Shown piece after piece: positions 43,440 to 52,537 of a stretch of 64,000 bases of DNA. The DNA comes from Hyphomicrobiales bacterium (GTDB taxonomy: Bacteria; Pseudomonadota; Alphaproteobacteria; Rhizobiales; Beijerinckiaceae), in assembly GCA_027489535.1 (NCBI GenBank), contig JAIXZO010000022.1, positions 62,001-126,000 of the forward strand, read 5' to 3'. The first letter of the stretch is position 1, and every line of letters begins with the position of its first letter. Under the pieces are notes generated by a model. That model was not told the origin of the DNA, did no database searches, and saw only the letters and a program-made list of their open reading frames with translations. A program made the translations under genes and the position numbers.

Positions 43440-43766
43440 GCCGAATCGACGGTTGATTCCTGCGGCACGCGCAATCTACGGATCACGTTGCGGCATCCGC
43501 ATCCCGCAAAAATTTTTCTATGCATTCGAACGAAACGGTGACGGAAACATGCTGCGATTGCATTCTTGATCGCACTGCGGCCGCGACATTTTTTCCCTTT
43601 TTTCAACTTTGCGTAGCGCCGATACAACCGGCCGACTCTGTATTTGACCGGTCGATGCGCTTGGGGAACAATGGAACTGATTTTAATGCGGCCTTAAAGA
43701 AAAAGGCGTATTGATTTTCACATCAAACAGAACTTACATTACCTAACGTAATTGCGAGGACGAACA
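43440..43766 (+). promoter_or_regulatory. AT-rich leader of mucR
   Basis: About 330 bases without a convincing gene and markedly lower in GC than the flanks. It has A/T tracts (AAAAATTTTTC near 43506, TTTTTTCCCTTTTTTC near 43592, TTAAAGAAAAAGG near 43694) and an inverted repeat TTGAT-N6-ATCAA at 43711-43726. MucR/Ros proteins bind AT-rich sites and repress their own genes, so this is a likely autoregulatory promoter. A 64-codon open frame (43520-43714) is not credible. Confidence 0.6.
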
Positions 43767-44222
43767 ATGGAAAAATCCGCCGACAACACCATGATGGAAC
43801 TCACCGCGGACATCGTGGTGGCTTTCGTGAGCAAGAACCAGATCGAAGCGAACGACATTCCGAAGATCATCGAGAACGTCTATGCCGCGTTGACGAAGTC
43901 CGCCGGCGGTCACACCGAACCGGCCCCGGTCGAGAAGACCCCGGCCGTGCCGATCAAGAAGTCCGTGACGAACGACTACATCATCTGTCTCGAAGACGGT
44001 CGCAAACTGACCTCTCTCAAACGCCATCTTCGGACCGCCTACGACATGACCCCCGAAGAATATCGCGCCAAGTGGGGTTTGCCCGACAGCTACCCGATGG
44101 TCGCGCCGGGATACTCCGCGAAGCGGTCGGAATTGGCGCGCGCAAGCGGACTGGGCCGCAAGCCGGCCATGGATGCCGGCAAAGGCCGCAAGGCTCCCGC
44201 CAAGCGGGCCGCCAAGGCCTGA
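43767..44222 (+). CDS. mucR: MucR/Ros family transcriptional regulator
   Basis: A 151-aa regulator. The N-terminal half carries oligomerisation helices (MELTADIVVAFVSKNQI). The zinc-finger-like DNA-binding domain is YIICLEDGRKLTSLKRHLRT, then AYDMTPEEYRAKWGLP and YPMVAP. Candidate zinc ligands are Cys74, Asp77 and His87. The usual second His position reads Ala91-Tyr92, so the site may be incomplete or zinc-free, as in some rhizobial homologues. The C-terminus is Lys/Ala-rich. MucR proteins regulate surface polysaccharides, motility and host or stress responses. Confidence 0.9.
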   Translation: MEKSADNTMMELTADIVVAFVSKNQIEANDIPKIIENVYAALTKSAGGHTEPAPVEKTPAVPIKKSVTNDYIICLEDGRKLTSLKRHLRTAYDMTPEEYRAKWGLPDSYPMVAPGYSAKRSELARASGLGRKPAMDAGKGRKAPAKRAAKA

Positions 44223-44248
44223 TCCAAACGCGACTGTATAAAATCAAA

Positions 44249-44274
44249 GAAGCGGCCCTCGGGCCGCTTCTTTT
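44249..44274 (+). terminator. Rho-independent terminator of mucR
   Basis: A 10-bp perfect stem GAAGCGGCCC / GGGCCGCTTC with a 2-base gap is followed by TTTT, 26 bases after the mucR stop. The opposite strand also has AAAGA before the stem. This is the clearest intrinsic terminator in the window. Confidence 0.9.
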
Positions 44275-44316
44275 CATTCGTGGTGCGCAAGCGCCGAACG
44301 AAAACCGTTTCGGTCC

Positions 44317-45201
44317 TTACTTCGAACGAGGATCAAGCGCGTCGCGCAGACCGTCGCCGAGCAAGTTGAACGAAATCACGGTGATGAAGATCGCCAGTCC
44401 GGGCCAAACCGCCATCCAGGGCGCATTGCTCAGGAACCGCTGCGCTGAGTTCAACATCGAGCCCCATGACGGCAGCGGCGGCTGCTGGCCGAGGCCCAAA
44501 AACGAGAGGCTTGCTTCCGCGATGATCGCGGTGGCGATGGTCAACGTCGCCTGCACCATCAAGGCCGGCAAGATGTTCGGCAAAATGTGCCGCACGGCGA
44601 TGCGGATGGGGGGATTGCCCACGGCACGGGCCGCTTCCACATAATCCTCGTTCTTGACCGAGAGCGTCTGCCCGCGCGTCAGACGCACGAAAATCGGCGT
44701 CGCCGTCACGCCGATGGCGATCATCGCGTTGCCGAGGCTCGGCCCGAGAAAGGCCGCGAGCGCGATGGCGAGGATGAGGAAGGGCACCGCCAGCATGGCG
44801 TCAGTCAGCCGTCCGATCACCCCGTCGACCCAGCCGCCCGCATATCCGGCCAAGAGCCCGAGCGGCACGCCCGCGAGGATCGCGATTCCCACCGAAATCA
44901 CGCCGGCCGACAGCGAAGCCCGCGCGCCGAAGATGATGCGTGACAGCAGATCGCGCCCGACCTCGTCCGTGCCGAACCAATAGGCTGCAGACGGCGCCTT
45001 TCTCACGAGAGTCCAGCTTTGCTTGATCGGGTCATAGGGCGCGATCTGCGGTGCGAAGACCGCCATGATCACAAGCAGCACGATGACGACGAGGCCGAAC
45101 AGGGCGCTCTTGCGCGCCTTCAGCCTGCGCCAGGCACGACGGCCGGGGCTTTCGATCGCGTCGGGGACGGACTGCACGGCGTTGACGGGAACGGCGGTCA
45201 T
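44317..45201 (-). CDS. ABC permease, DppC type
   Basis: A 294-aa permease of the oligopeptide/dipeptide family. It has the N-terminal OppC-like helix (LFGLVVIVLLVIMAVFAPQI), FGTDEVGRDLLSRIIFGAR, and the EAA-loop region EDYVEAARAVGNPPIRIAVR. It is the last gene of the ggt-dpp operon and 3 bases after dppB. Confidence 0.9.
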   Translation of the reverse strand: MTAVPVNAVQSVPDAIESPGRRAWRRLKARKSALFGLVVIVLLVIMAVFAPQIAPYDPIKQSWTLVRKAPSAAYWFGTDEVGRDLLSRIIFGARASLSAGVISVGIAILAGVPLGLLAGYAGGWVDGVIGRLTDAMLAVPFLILAIALAAFLGPSLGNAMIAIGVTATPIFVRLTRGQTLSVKNEDYVEAARAVGNPPIRIAVRHILPNILPALMVQATLTIATAIIAEASLSFLGLGQQPPLPSWGSMLNSAQRFLSNAPWMAVWPGLAIFITVISFNLLGDGLRDALDPRSK

Positions 45202-45204
45202 GGC

Positions 45205-46146
45205 TCAGCCCCTCAGCCGCGGATTGACGAGGATGTACCCGATGTCGGCCAGCAGGTTCAGCACGATGTAGGTCGTAGCCGTCACGAGAACGACGCCCTG
45301 CACCACCGCATAATCGCGGTTGAACACGGCGTCGACGATCAGCTTGCCGAAGCCGGGGATGGTGAAGATCTGCTCGGTCAACACCGCGCCCGAGAGCAAC
45401 GTCCCGAATTCCAGCGCGCCCAACGTAATGATCGGCGTCAACGCGTTGCGCATCGCGTGCTTGATGATGACGACCTTTTCCGAGAGCCCCTTGGCCCGCG
45501 CGGTGCGCACGTAATCCGACGACATCGCCTGCAGCATGGCGCTGCGGGTATGGCGCATCAGCACCCCCGCGATCGAATTGCCCAGCACGAAGGCGGGCAT
45601 GATCGTGGTCTTCATCGAGGCCCAGAAGTCGTCGAACGGACTGACATAGCCCGATGCCGGCAACCAGCCGAGATGGACCGCGAAAAAGAAGATCATCATG
45701 ATCCCGAGCCAGAAATTCGGCGTCGAGATGCCGATCAGGCCGAAGACGTTGACGGCATAATCGATGGCGCGGCCCTGCTTCACGGCCGAAACGACGCCGA
45801 GCCCGACGCCGATCACCAAGGCGATGATCATGGCCATGGTTGCGAGCTGCAGCGTCACGGGCAGCTTCTCCATCACCAGATCGGCGACGGGCACCTTGAT
45901 GCGCATGCTCTCGCCGAGATCGCCGGAAAGCACGCCCTTCATCCAGTAGAGATATTGCACCGGGACCGGTTGATCGAGCCGGTACTGCTTGCGGATCTGC
46001 TCGATGACCTCCGGATCCTTCTCCTCCCCCGCCATGATCAGCGCAGGATCGCCCGGCAGCAATTGCTGCAGCGAAAAGATGATCACCGACACGAAGAACA
46101 CCGTCGGGATCAGCTGAAGCAGGCGTTTGCCGATGAGGGAGAGCAA
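45205..46146 (-). CDS. ABC permease, DppB type
   Basis: A 313-aa permease. The N-terminus KRLLQLIPTVFFVSVIIFSL is the DppB/OppB signature; the EAA loop is SDYVRTARAKGLSEKVVIIK. The start is TTG at 46146, supported by AAGGA 9 bases upstream; no ATG or GTG lies near. It is separated from the binding-protein gene by an 85-base gap holding a strong hairpin. Confidence 0.9.
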   Translation of the reverse strand: MLSLIGKRLLQLIPTVFFVSVIIFSLQQLLPGDPALIMAGEEKDPEVIEQIRKQYRLDQPVPVQYLYWMKGVLSGDLGESMRIKVPVADLVMEKLPVTLQLATMAMIIALVIGVGLGVVSAVKQGRAIDYAVNVFGLIGISTPNFWLGIMMIFFFAVHLGWLPASGYVSPFDDFWASMKTTIMPAFVLGNSIAGVLMRHTRSAMLQAMSSDYVRTARAKGLSEKVVIIKHAMRNALTPIITLGALEFGTLLSGAVLTEQIFTIPGFGKLIVDAVFNRDYAVVQGVVLVTATTYIVLNLLADIGYILVNPRLRG

Positions 46147-46193
46147 GGTGTTGCGTCCTTGGAAGTTACGTATCGCACGACGCGCGTCGCGAA

Positions 46194-46225
46194 GTCGGGG
46201 CGACGCGAAACCGCGTCGCCCCGAC
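46194..46225 (-). other. 14-bp stem-loop between binding-protein and permease genes
   Basis: A perfect 14-bp stem, GTCGGGGCGACGCG / CGCGTCGCCCCGAC, with an AAAC loop (GTTT on the transcript). It begins 6 bases after the binding-protein stop codon in the minus-strand transcript, with no T-tract. Such structures often protect the upstream mRNA and lower downstream permease expression. Confidence 0.75.
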
Positions 46226-46231
46226 TGATCG

Positions 46232-47746
46232 TCACTTGAACTTCGTACCGGTCAGACGAACCAGTCCGTCGGGCATCTGGCGATAGCCGTCGACCTTGTC
46301 GGAATGCGCGATCAGCACCTTGCGGTGGTAGAGATACAGCACGCTGCCCTCCTCCTGCAGGATCTTGGTCGCCTTCTCGTAGATCGGCTTGCGGGCTTCG
46401 ATGCCGTTCTTGGCGCGGGCTTCCGTCAGCAGGGCGTCGACGTCCTTATTGCAATATTTGCCGTAGTTCTGCGGCTGATTGCAGGCATGGAAGATGAACG
46501 AGTTGCCGTCCGGATCGGTCCGACCGGACCAAGCGAGCATGTAAGCCTGATAATTGCCCTGCTCGGCCTGAATCAGCGACGTGGCGAATTCGGTGACGCG
46601 GATCTTCACGTCGAAGCCGGCTTCCGCCGTCATCGCCTGAATCACTTCCGCGACCTGCCGCGTCTCGGGGCCGTTCGGCACCATGAAGTCCACCGTCACC
46701 GGCAGCTTCACGCCCGACTCCTTGAGCAGCTTCTTGGCCTTCTCGACGTCGCGGCCGGGAACCGGGAAGCTCTGCTGGAAATACGGGTTCTCCGGGCTGA
46801 TCCACTGGTTGCCCGGCACGAACTCGCCGTTGAACACGACTTCGTTGATCGCCTTGCGGTCGATCGCGGCCGCGAAGGCCTGACGCACGCGCGGGTCCTG
46901 CCCCAGCGAGGTCTTGCCCGCATCCTTGTTGTCGATGTTCATCGTCACGCCCTGGTAGCCGAGCTCGACGACGCTCGCGAGCTTCAGCTTCGGATTGGCG
47001 CGGATTTCCTTGATGTCGGTGGCGAGGGCGCGCTCGATCAGGTCGAGCTGGCCGGAGCGCAGGTTCGCCAGACGCACGGTGGAGTCGACGATGGGCTGGA
47101 ACACGACGCGGTCGAAATGGATGTTCGCCTTGTTCCAATAGTCGGCGTGCTTTTCGAGCACGATGCGGTCCTGCTGAACGCGCTCGACGAATTTGAACGG
47201 ACCCGCGCAGATCGGCTTCTGGCCGAACTTGTCGCCGGCCTCGGCCGCCGCCTTCGGCGACACCATCATGCCCGCGCGGTCGGTAAGCTGCGCGATCAGG
47301 GGCGAGAACGGGGCCTTCAGATCGAGCCGCACGGTGAGCGGATCGACGACCTCGACCTTGTCGACCGAGGACAGTTCCGGCCGGCGGAACGAGCCCTGCA
47401 TCGTCATGTGACGCTCGAGGGAGTATTTCACCGCCGCCGCATCCATCGGCTCGCCGTCATGGAACTTCACGCCGGGACGCAGCTTGATCGTCACCTGCTT
47501 GCCGTCGTCGGAGGTCGCGTGACTCAGCGCCAGCTGCGGCACGACGTTGAGCTTCTCGTCGATGTCGAAAAGCTTGTCGCACAACGAAGCGAAGACGATG
47601 CGGCCCACATAGGTGCGCGCCAGCGACGGGTCGAGCACGTCCGGATCTTCGGCAAGGCCGATGCGGATGGTGGATTGGGACAGCGCCGCTCCGCCGCTGG
47701 CGGCGAGGCATGTCGCGGCGATCAAGGCTTTCAGCAACGGTCGCAT
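46232..47746 (-). CDS. ABC peptide-binding protein (SBP_bac_5)
   Basis: A 504-aa periplasmic binding protein. The Sec signal LLKALIAATCLAASGGAAL ends near SQSTIR. Family hallmarks are IRIGLAEDPDVLDPSLARTY, TIKLRPGVKFHDGEPMDAAA and ARVRQAF-type RVRQAFAAAIDRKAINEVVF. It is the peptide, glutathione or opine-type ligand receptor for the DppBCDF-like transporter. The ligand cannot be read from the sequence. Confidence 0.9.
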   Translation of the reverse strand: MRPLLKALIAATCLAASGGAALSQSTIRIGLAEDPDVLDPSLARTYVGRIVFASLCDKLFDIDEKLNVVPQLALSHATSDDGKQVTIKLRPGVKFHDGEPMDAAAVKYSLERHMTMQGSFRRPELSSVDKVEVVDPLTVRLDLKAPFSPLIAQLTDRAGMMVSPKAAAEAGDKFGQKPICAGPFKFVERVQQDRIVLEKHADYWNKANIHFDRVVFQPIVDSTVRLANLRSGQLDLIERALATDIKEIRANPKLKLASVVELGYQGVTMNIDNKDAGKTSLGQDPRVRQAFAAAIDRKAINEVVFNGEFVPGNQWISPENPYFQQSFPVPGRDVEKAKKLLKESGVKLPVTVDFMVPNGPETRQVAEVIQAMTAEAGFDVKIRVTEFATSLIQAEQGNYQAYMLAWSGRTDPDGNSFIFHACNQPQNYGKYCNKDVDALLTEARAKNGIEARKPIYEKATKILQEEGSVLYLYHRKVLIAHSDKVDGYRQMPDGLVRLTGTKFK

Positions 47747-47755
47747 GACGGTCTC

Positions 47756-48810
47756 CTATGAAACGACGGACGGGGGATCGAACGCCTTCATCAGGCTTTC
47801 GAGTCGGGGATCACGGACGGCGTCGACGACGGCGTCGGCCTCCGCTTCGAGCGGGTGGTGGCAGGCGGCTTCGTGCTCGGGCGCAATGGCCGCGAGCGGC
47901 GGGCGCTCGCTGCGGCAGATCGCGGTCGCGCGCGGGCAGCGCGTATGCAGATGGCAGCCGGGCGGCGGCGCGAGCGGGCTCGGCACGTCGCCTTCCAGCA
48001 AAGGCCGTTCCCGCCGCGCGCCCGGCGTGGGCTTCGGAATCGCGTCGATCAGGGCCCGCGTATAAGGATGGCGCGGCCGGGCGAACACTTGCTCCGCCGG
48101 CCCCGTCTCCACGATGCGGCCGAGATACATCACGGCCACGCGATCGGCGATGTGCCGCACCACGGCGAGATCATGCGAGATGAAGATGTAGGACAGGCCG
48201 AGCCGCTTCTGCAGTTCCGAAAGCAGGTTCAGCACCTGCGCGCGGATCGAAACGTCGAGCGCGGAAACCGCCTCGTCGCACACGATCAGCTTGGGCTCGA
48301 CGGCGATGGCGCGCGCGATGGCGATGCGCTGGCGCTGCCCGCCGGAAAACTCGTGCGGGTAGCGCGCGGCATGCTCCGGCCGCAGGCCCACCTGCCGCAG
48401 CAGCGCGGCGACGCGCGCCTTGCGCTCGCCCGGCGGCACCACCGCATGCAGCATCAACGGCTCTTCGAGAATGTCGCTCACCGTCATGCGCGGGTTCAGC
48501 GACGCGAACGGATCTTGGAAGATCAGTTGGGCGTGACGCCGCATCCGGCGCAGGTCCGTCGCGGTCAGCGCGGTCAGATCGGTGCCCTCGAAAACGACGC
48601 TGCCCTCGCTCGGCTCGATCAGCCGAAGCACCAAACGGCCGAGCGTGGACTTCCCGCAACCGGACTCGCCGACGACCGCGAGCGTCTCGCCGGCACGCAG
48701 CTCCAAGTCGATGCCGTCCACGGCGCGCACCTCGGCGAGCGTACGTCCGAGCACCGACCGCTTCGCCGTGAAGCGCTTCGAAAGACCTTCCACTTTCAGG
48801 AGCAAGCGAC

Positions 48811-48814
<4 letters not shown>
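47756..48814 (-). CDS. ABC ATPase, DppF type
   Basis: A 352-aa ATPase. Walker A is [19 protein letters not shown], followed by [12 protein letters not shown], signature [17 protein letters not shown] and Walker [13 protein letters not shown]. The oligopeptide C-terminal domain has its cysteine cluster ([15 protein letters not shown]). The ATG at 48814 overlaps the dppD stop. The C-terminal tail after the cluster is about 50 residues, longer than usual. Confidence 0.92.
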
Positions 48815-49793
<979 letters not shown>

Positions 49794-49797
<4 letters not shown>

Positions 49798-50510
49798 CGC
49801 GCGGCGTCCTCGGCCATGCTCGCGGCGATGCGCCGCTCGATCTCGTCGCGGTCCGTCACGCCGAAGGGATTCGCCTTCGAGGGCATCACGCGCCGATAAT
49901 GGACATAGCGCCCGCGGCTTACCTCTTCGAGGCGCGCGAGTTCCGCGAGCGGGTCGAGATGATCGTCCACGCGGATGTCGAGAAGCGCATATTCCTCCTC
50001 GTCATGGATCAGAATGGCGGCCGATTGCTTGCCGCGCTTGTCGCCGCCCGCGTCCTCGCCCGCCTTCATCGCAGCGAGAAAACGCCGCGCCAACGGCAGG
50101 TCGCGTCCCGCCGCGAACACGCGCGCGGTCTCCTCGATCACCTCGGGTCCGGCCAGCATGTTGCCCGCCACCGAAAACGTGTCGCGTACGAGATGCCCGC
50201 ACCAGGGCACGCAGCCGTCGCCGGTATAGGCGGCGATGCCGCCCTTCGCGTCCTGGACATGCACCTGACGTTGGCTGCGCCCCTCGTCGGCGGTCGTGAG
50301 GATGCGCACGACGTCCTCGGCCGGCGCCCCCGCGCTCAGCAATTCGAGGCCGCGAAGCCCGTAATACGGATTCACGAAGGCTTGGGACGCCACGGCCCCG
50401 ACGCCCGTCTTCACGAAGGGCACGCGCGCGCCCACCGCGAAGGCGCAGGTGGAGACGGCGATGCCCAGATGGCCGGTGGTTTCGCAGCGCGCGACGATGG
50501 ACCAGGTCAT
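49794..50510 (-). CDS. DUF1028 Ntn-hydrolase-like protein
   Basis: A 238-aa protein with DUF1028 hallmarks: [20 protein letters not shown] at the N-terminus, [37 protein letters not shown] and a closing [13 protein letters not shown]. Members have an Ntn-hydrolase fold and are thought to hydrolyse amide-like bonds; the substrate is unknown. It is 4 bases after ggt and overlaps dppD, so it belongs to the peptide uptake operon. Confidence 0.87.
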
Positions 50511-50514
50511 GCGA

Positions 50515-52317
50515 TCACCTTCCCGCCGCGTAGCCTTGCATGCCGCGCGGATTGGCGGCGGCCTTGCGGCGCACCCCGTCCTTCGAGGCCGCGACCAGAC
50601 GCCCTTCCGACCAGTCGTCGCCGACTTCGACGACGTGCCCGCGACGACGCAGTTCCTCGACGGTGGCCTTGGGCATCCGACCTTCCACCACCATCACGCC
50701 CGGTCGCGACATGCGCGGCCAGAACGATCCGGGGAAATGTTCGGAATGCCACGCCGGCGCGTCGATGGCCTCCTGCAGGTTCATGCCGGAATGGACGTGA
50801 CGCAAGAAGAACTGCGGAATCCACTGGTCCTGCTGGTCGCCGCCCGGCGAACCCCAAGCCAGATAGGGCTCGCCGTCGCGATGCGCCATCGTCGGCGTCA
50901 GCGTGGAGCGCGGGCGCTTGCCGGGCGCGAGCGCCCCGGGGTGGCTTTCGTCGAGCCAGAACATCTGCATGCGGGTGCCGAGGCAGAAGCCGAGTTCCGG
51001 GATCACCGGCGACGATTGCAGCCAACCGCCCGAGGGGGTCGAGGCGATCATGTTGCCGGCTTGGTCGATGATGTCGAAATGCACGGTGTCACCGCGCGTC
51101 TCGCCCATCCGGCCGACGGTCGGCTCGCCCGCGCCCGTCGCACCCACCGCGGTGCGGGGACCGCCCGACGCGCGCGCATCGACCTTGCCTCCCGCTCCGG
51201 CAATGACGCCCGGCCGCAGCTCCATCGAGGCTTCGGCCCCGATCAAGGCGCGGCGCGCGTCGTTGTAGGCGTCGGACAGCAGCGTTTCGACCGGCACGTT
51301 CACGAAATTCGGATCGCCGTAGAAGGATTCGCGGTCGGCAAACGCCAGTTTGGACGCCTCCACCACGTAATGAATGAAGTCCGGGCCGGTAGGGTCGAAC
51401 TTGTCGAGATCGAAGCCCTTCACCAGCGCAAGCTGCTGCAGAGCGACCAGACCCTGACTCCACGTGTCGGGCTTCATCACCCGGTAGCGGCCGTAGTCGT
51501 AATGGATCGGCGCTTCGACGGTGGCCTGCCAGCCTGCCATGTCCTGCCCGTTCAGCACGCCCTTATGGGCGCGGCCCGACACGTCCATCACGTCCTGCGT
51601 GCGGCAGAAGCGGTCGATGGCCTCGGCCACGAAACCCTGCGACCACGTCTTGCGTGCGCGCTCGATTTCCGCCTCGCGCCCGCCGCCGCCCGCTTCCGCC
51701 TCGCGAAGGATGCGCTCGTACATGTCCGCCATAGCGGTGTTGCGGAACATCGAACCCGGCGCGGGCACGTCGCCGTTCGGCAGATACACGTCGGCCGAAG
51801 TCTTCCAGTGGTCGAGGAACTGCTGCTTGACGGTCGCGATGGTCGCCGAAACGCGCTCCACGAGCGGATAGCCGTTGCGGGCGTAGCCGATGGCGGGTTC
51901 CAGCACGTCGCGCAGGCGCATCGTCCCGTAGTCGCGCAGCAGCAACATATAGGCGTCGAACGTGCCCGGAATGCATGGCGCCAACAGTCCGGTGCCGGGG
52001 ATCAGATCGAGCCCCAGATTCTTGAAATGCGCGATGGTCGCGCCGGCCGGCGCAGGCCCCTGCCCGCAAATGACTTCCGTCTTCCCGCGCTTCACGTCGT
52101 GCACGATGATCGGCACGTCGCCGCCGGGGCCGTTCAGATGCGGCTCGACCACCTGCAGGGTGAAAGCCGTCGCGACGCCCGCGTCGAAGGCGTTTCCGCC
52201 CTTTTCCAGCGTCCCCATGCCGACTGCCGTGGCGATCCAGTGGGTCGTGGCGACGACGCCGAAAGTGCCGTCGATTTCAGGGCGGGTAGTGAAGCGGTTC
52301 GGATTGACGAAGCTCAT
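50515..52317 (-). CDS. ggt: gamma-glutamyltransferase family Ntn-hydrolase
   Basis: A 600-aa GGT-family enzyme. The N-terminal VVATTHWIATAVGMGTLEKG and GGNAFDAGVATAF are conserved. The autoprocessing and nucleophile threonine is in GDTVHFDIIDQAGNMIASTP, and SGGWLQSSPVIPELGFCLGT is the small-subunit glycine/substrate loop. No signal peptide is seen, unlike classical periplasmic GGT, so it may act in the cytosol after peptide import. It is first in the seven-gene operon, with TTGTATACA 27 bases upstream. Confidence 0.9.
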   Translation of the reverse strand: MSFVNPNRFTTRPEIDGTFGVVATTHWIATAVGMGTLEKGGNAFDAGVATAFTLQVVEPHLNGPGGDVPIIVHDVKRGKTEVICGQGPAPAGATIAHFKNLGLDLIPGTGLLAPCIPGTFDAYMLLLRDYGTMRLRDVLEPAIGYARNGYPLVERVSATIATVKQQFLDHWKTSADVYLPNGDVPAPGSMFRNTAMADMYERILREAEAGGGGREAEIERARKTWSQGFVAEAIDRFCRTQDVMDVSGRAHKGVLNGQDMAGWQATVEAPIHYDYGRYRVMKPDTWSQGLVALQQLALVKGFDLDKFDPTGPDFIHYVVEASKLAFADRESFYGDPNFVNVPVETLLSDAYNDARRALIGAEASMELRPGVIAGAGGKVDARASGGPRTAVGATGAGEPTVGRMGETRGDTVHFDIIDQAGNMIASTPSGGWLQSSPVIPELGFCLGTRMQMFWLDESHPGALAPGKRPRSTLTPTMAHRDGEPYLAWGSPGGDQQDQWIPQFFLRHVHSGMNLQEAIDAPAWHSEHFPGSFWPRMSRPGVMVVEGRMPKATVEELRRRGHVVEVGDDWSEGRLVAASKDGVRRKAAANPRGMQGYAAGR

Positions 52318-52343
52318 CGTGACGCATTTTCTTGGTTGTTGAA

Positions 52344-52352
52344 TGTATACAA
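52344..52352. promoter_or_regulatory. TGTATACAA, candidate operator of the ggt-dpp operon
   Basis: TTGTATACA on the ggt strand, 26 bases before the ggt ATG. It has the same 9-bp core as the sites at 41132 and 41184 in the gntR/hydrolase gap, inside a short AT-rich patch. It suggests control by the GntR encoded at 41265. Confidence 0.6.
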
Positions 52353-52426
52353 TTAGAACGTCCGAACGGCGGGTCCAGCCCCCGTAGCGAATTCAACGCG
52401 TCAAAGATTTTGCATGGGACGCACAA

Positions 52427-52448
52427 ACCGGAGGCGAATGCCTCCGGT
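52427..52448 (-). terminator. hairpin with short T-run downstream of the 780-aa amidase
   Basis: A 9-bp perfect stem ACCGGAGGC / GCCTCCGGT with a 4-base loop. On the minus strand it is followed by TTG. It lies 90 bases after the amidase stop and probably separates that gene from ggt. Confidence 0.6.
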
Positions 52449-52501
52449 GCAATCGGCGTCGGGTCCGAGCGGTCGTGGGACGGTCTTCAAAAGCGGCTTC
52501 G

Positions 52502-52526
52502 CCCTCGCCCTGAGCACGGGCGAGGG
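52502..52526. repeat. inverted repeat just after the 780-aa amidase
   Basis: CCCTCGCCC-N7-GGGCGAGGG, a 9-bp perfect stem beginning 11 bases beyond the amidase stop. It has no T-tract. It is possibly an mRNA 3'-end stabiliser working with the hairpin at 52427. Confidence 0.5.
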
Positions 52527-52537
52527 ACCACTCGGCT

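Noticed and set aside
43520-43714. 64-codon open frame in the mucR leader
   Set aside because: Located in an AT-rich regulatory region, no ribosome site, ends in a run of Lys codons, and has no recognisable features.
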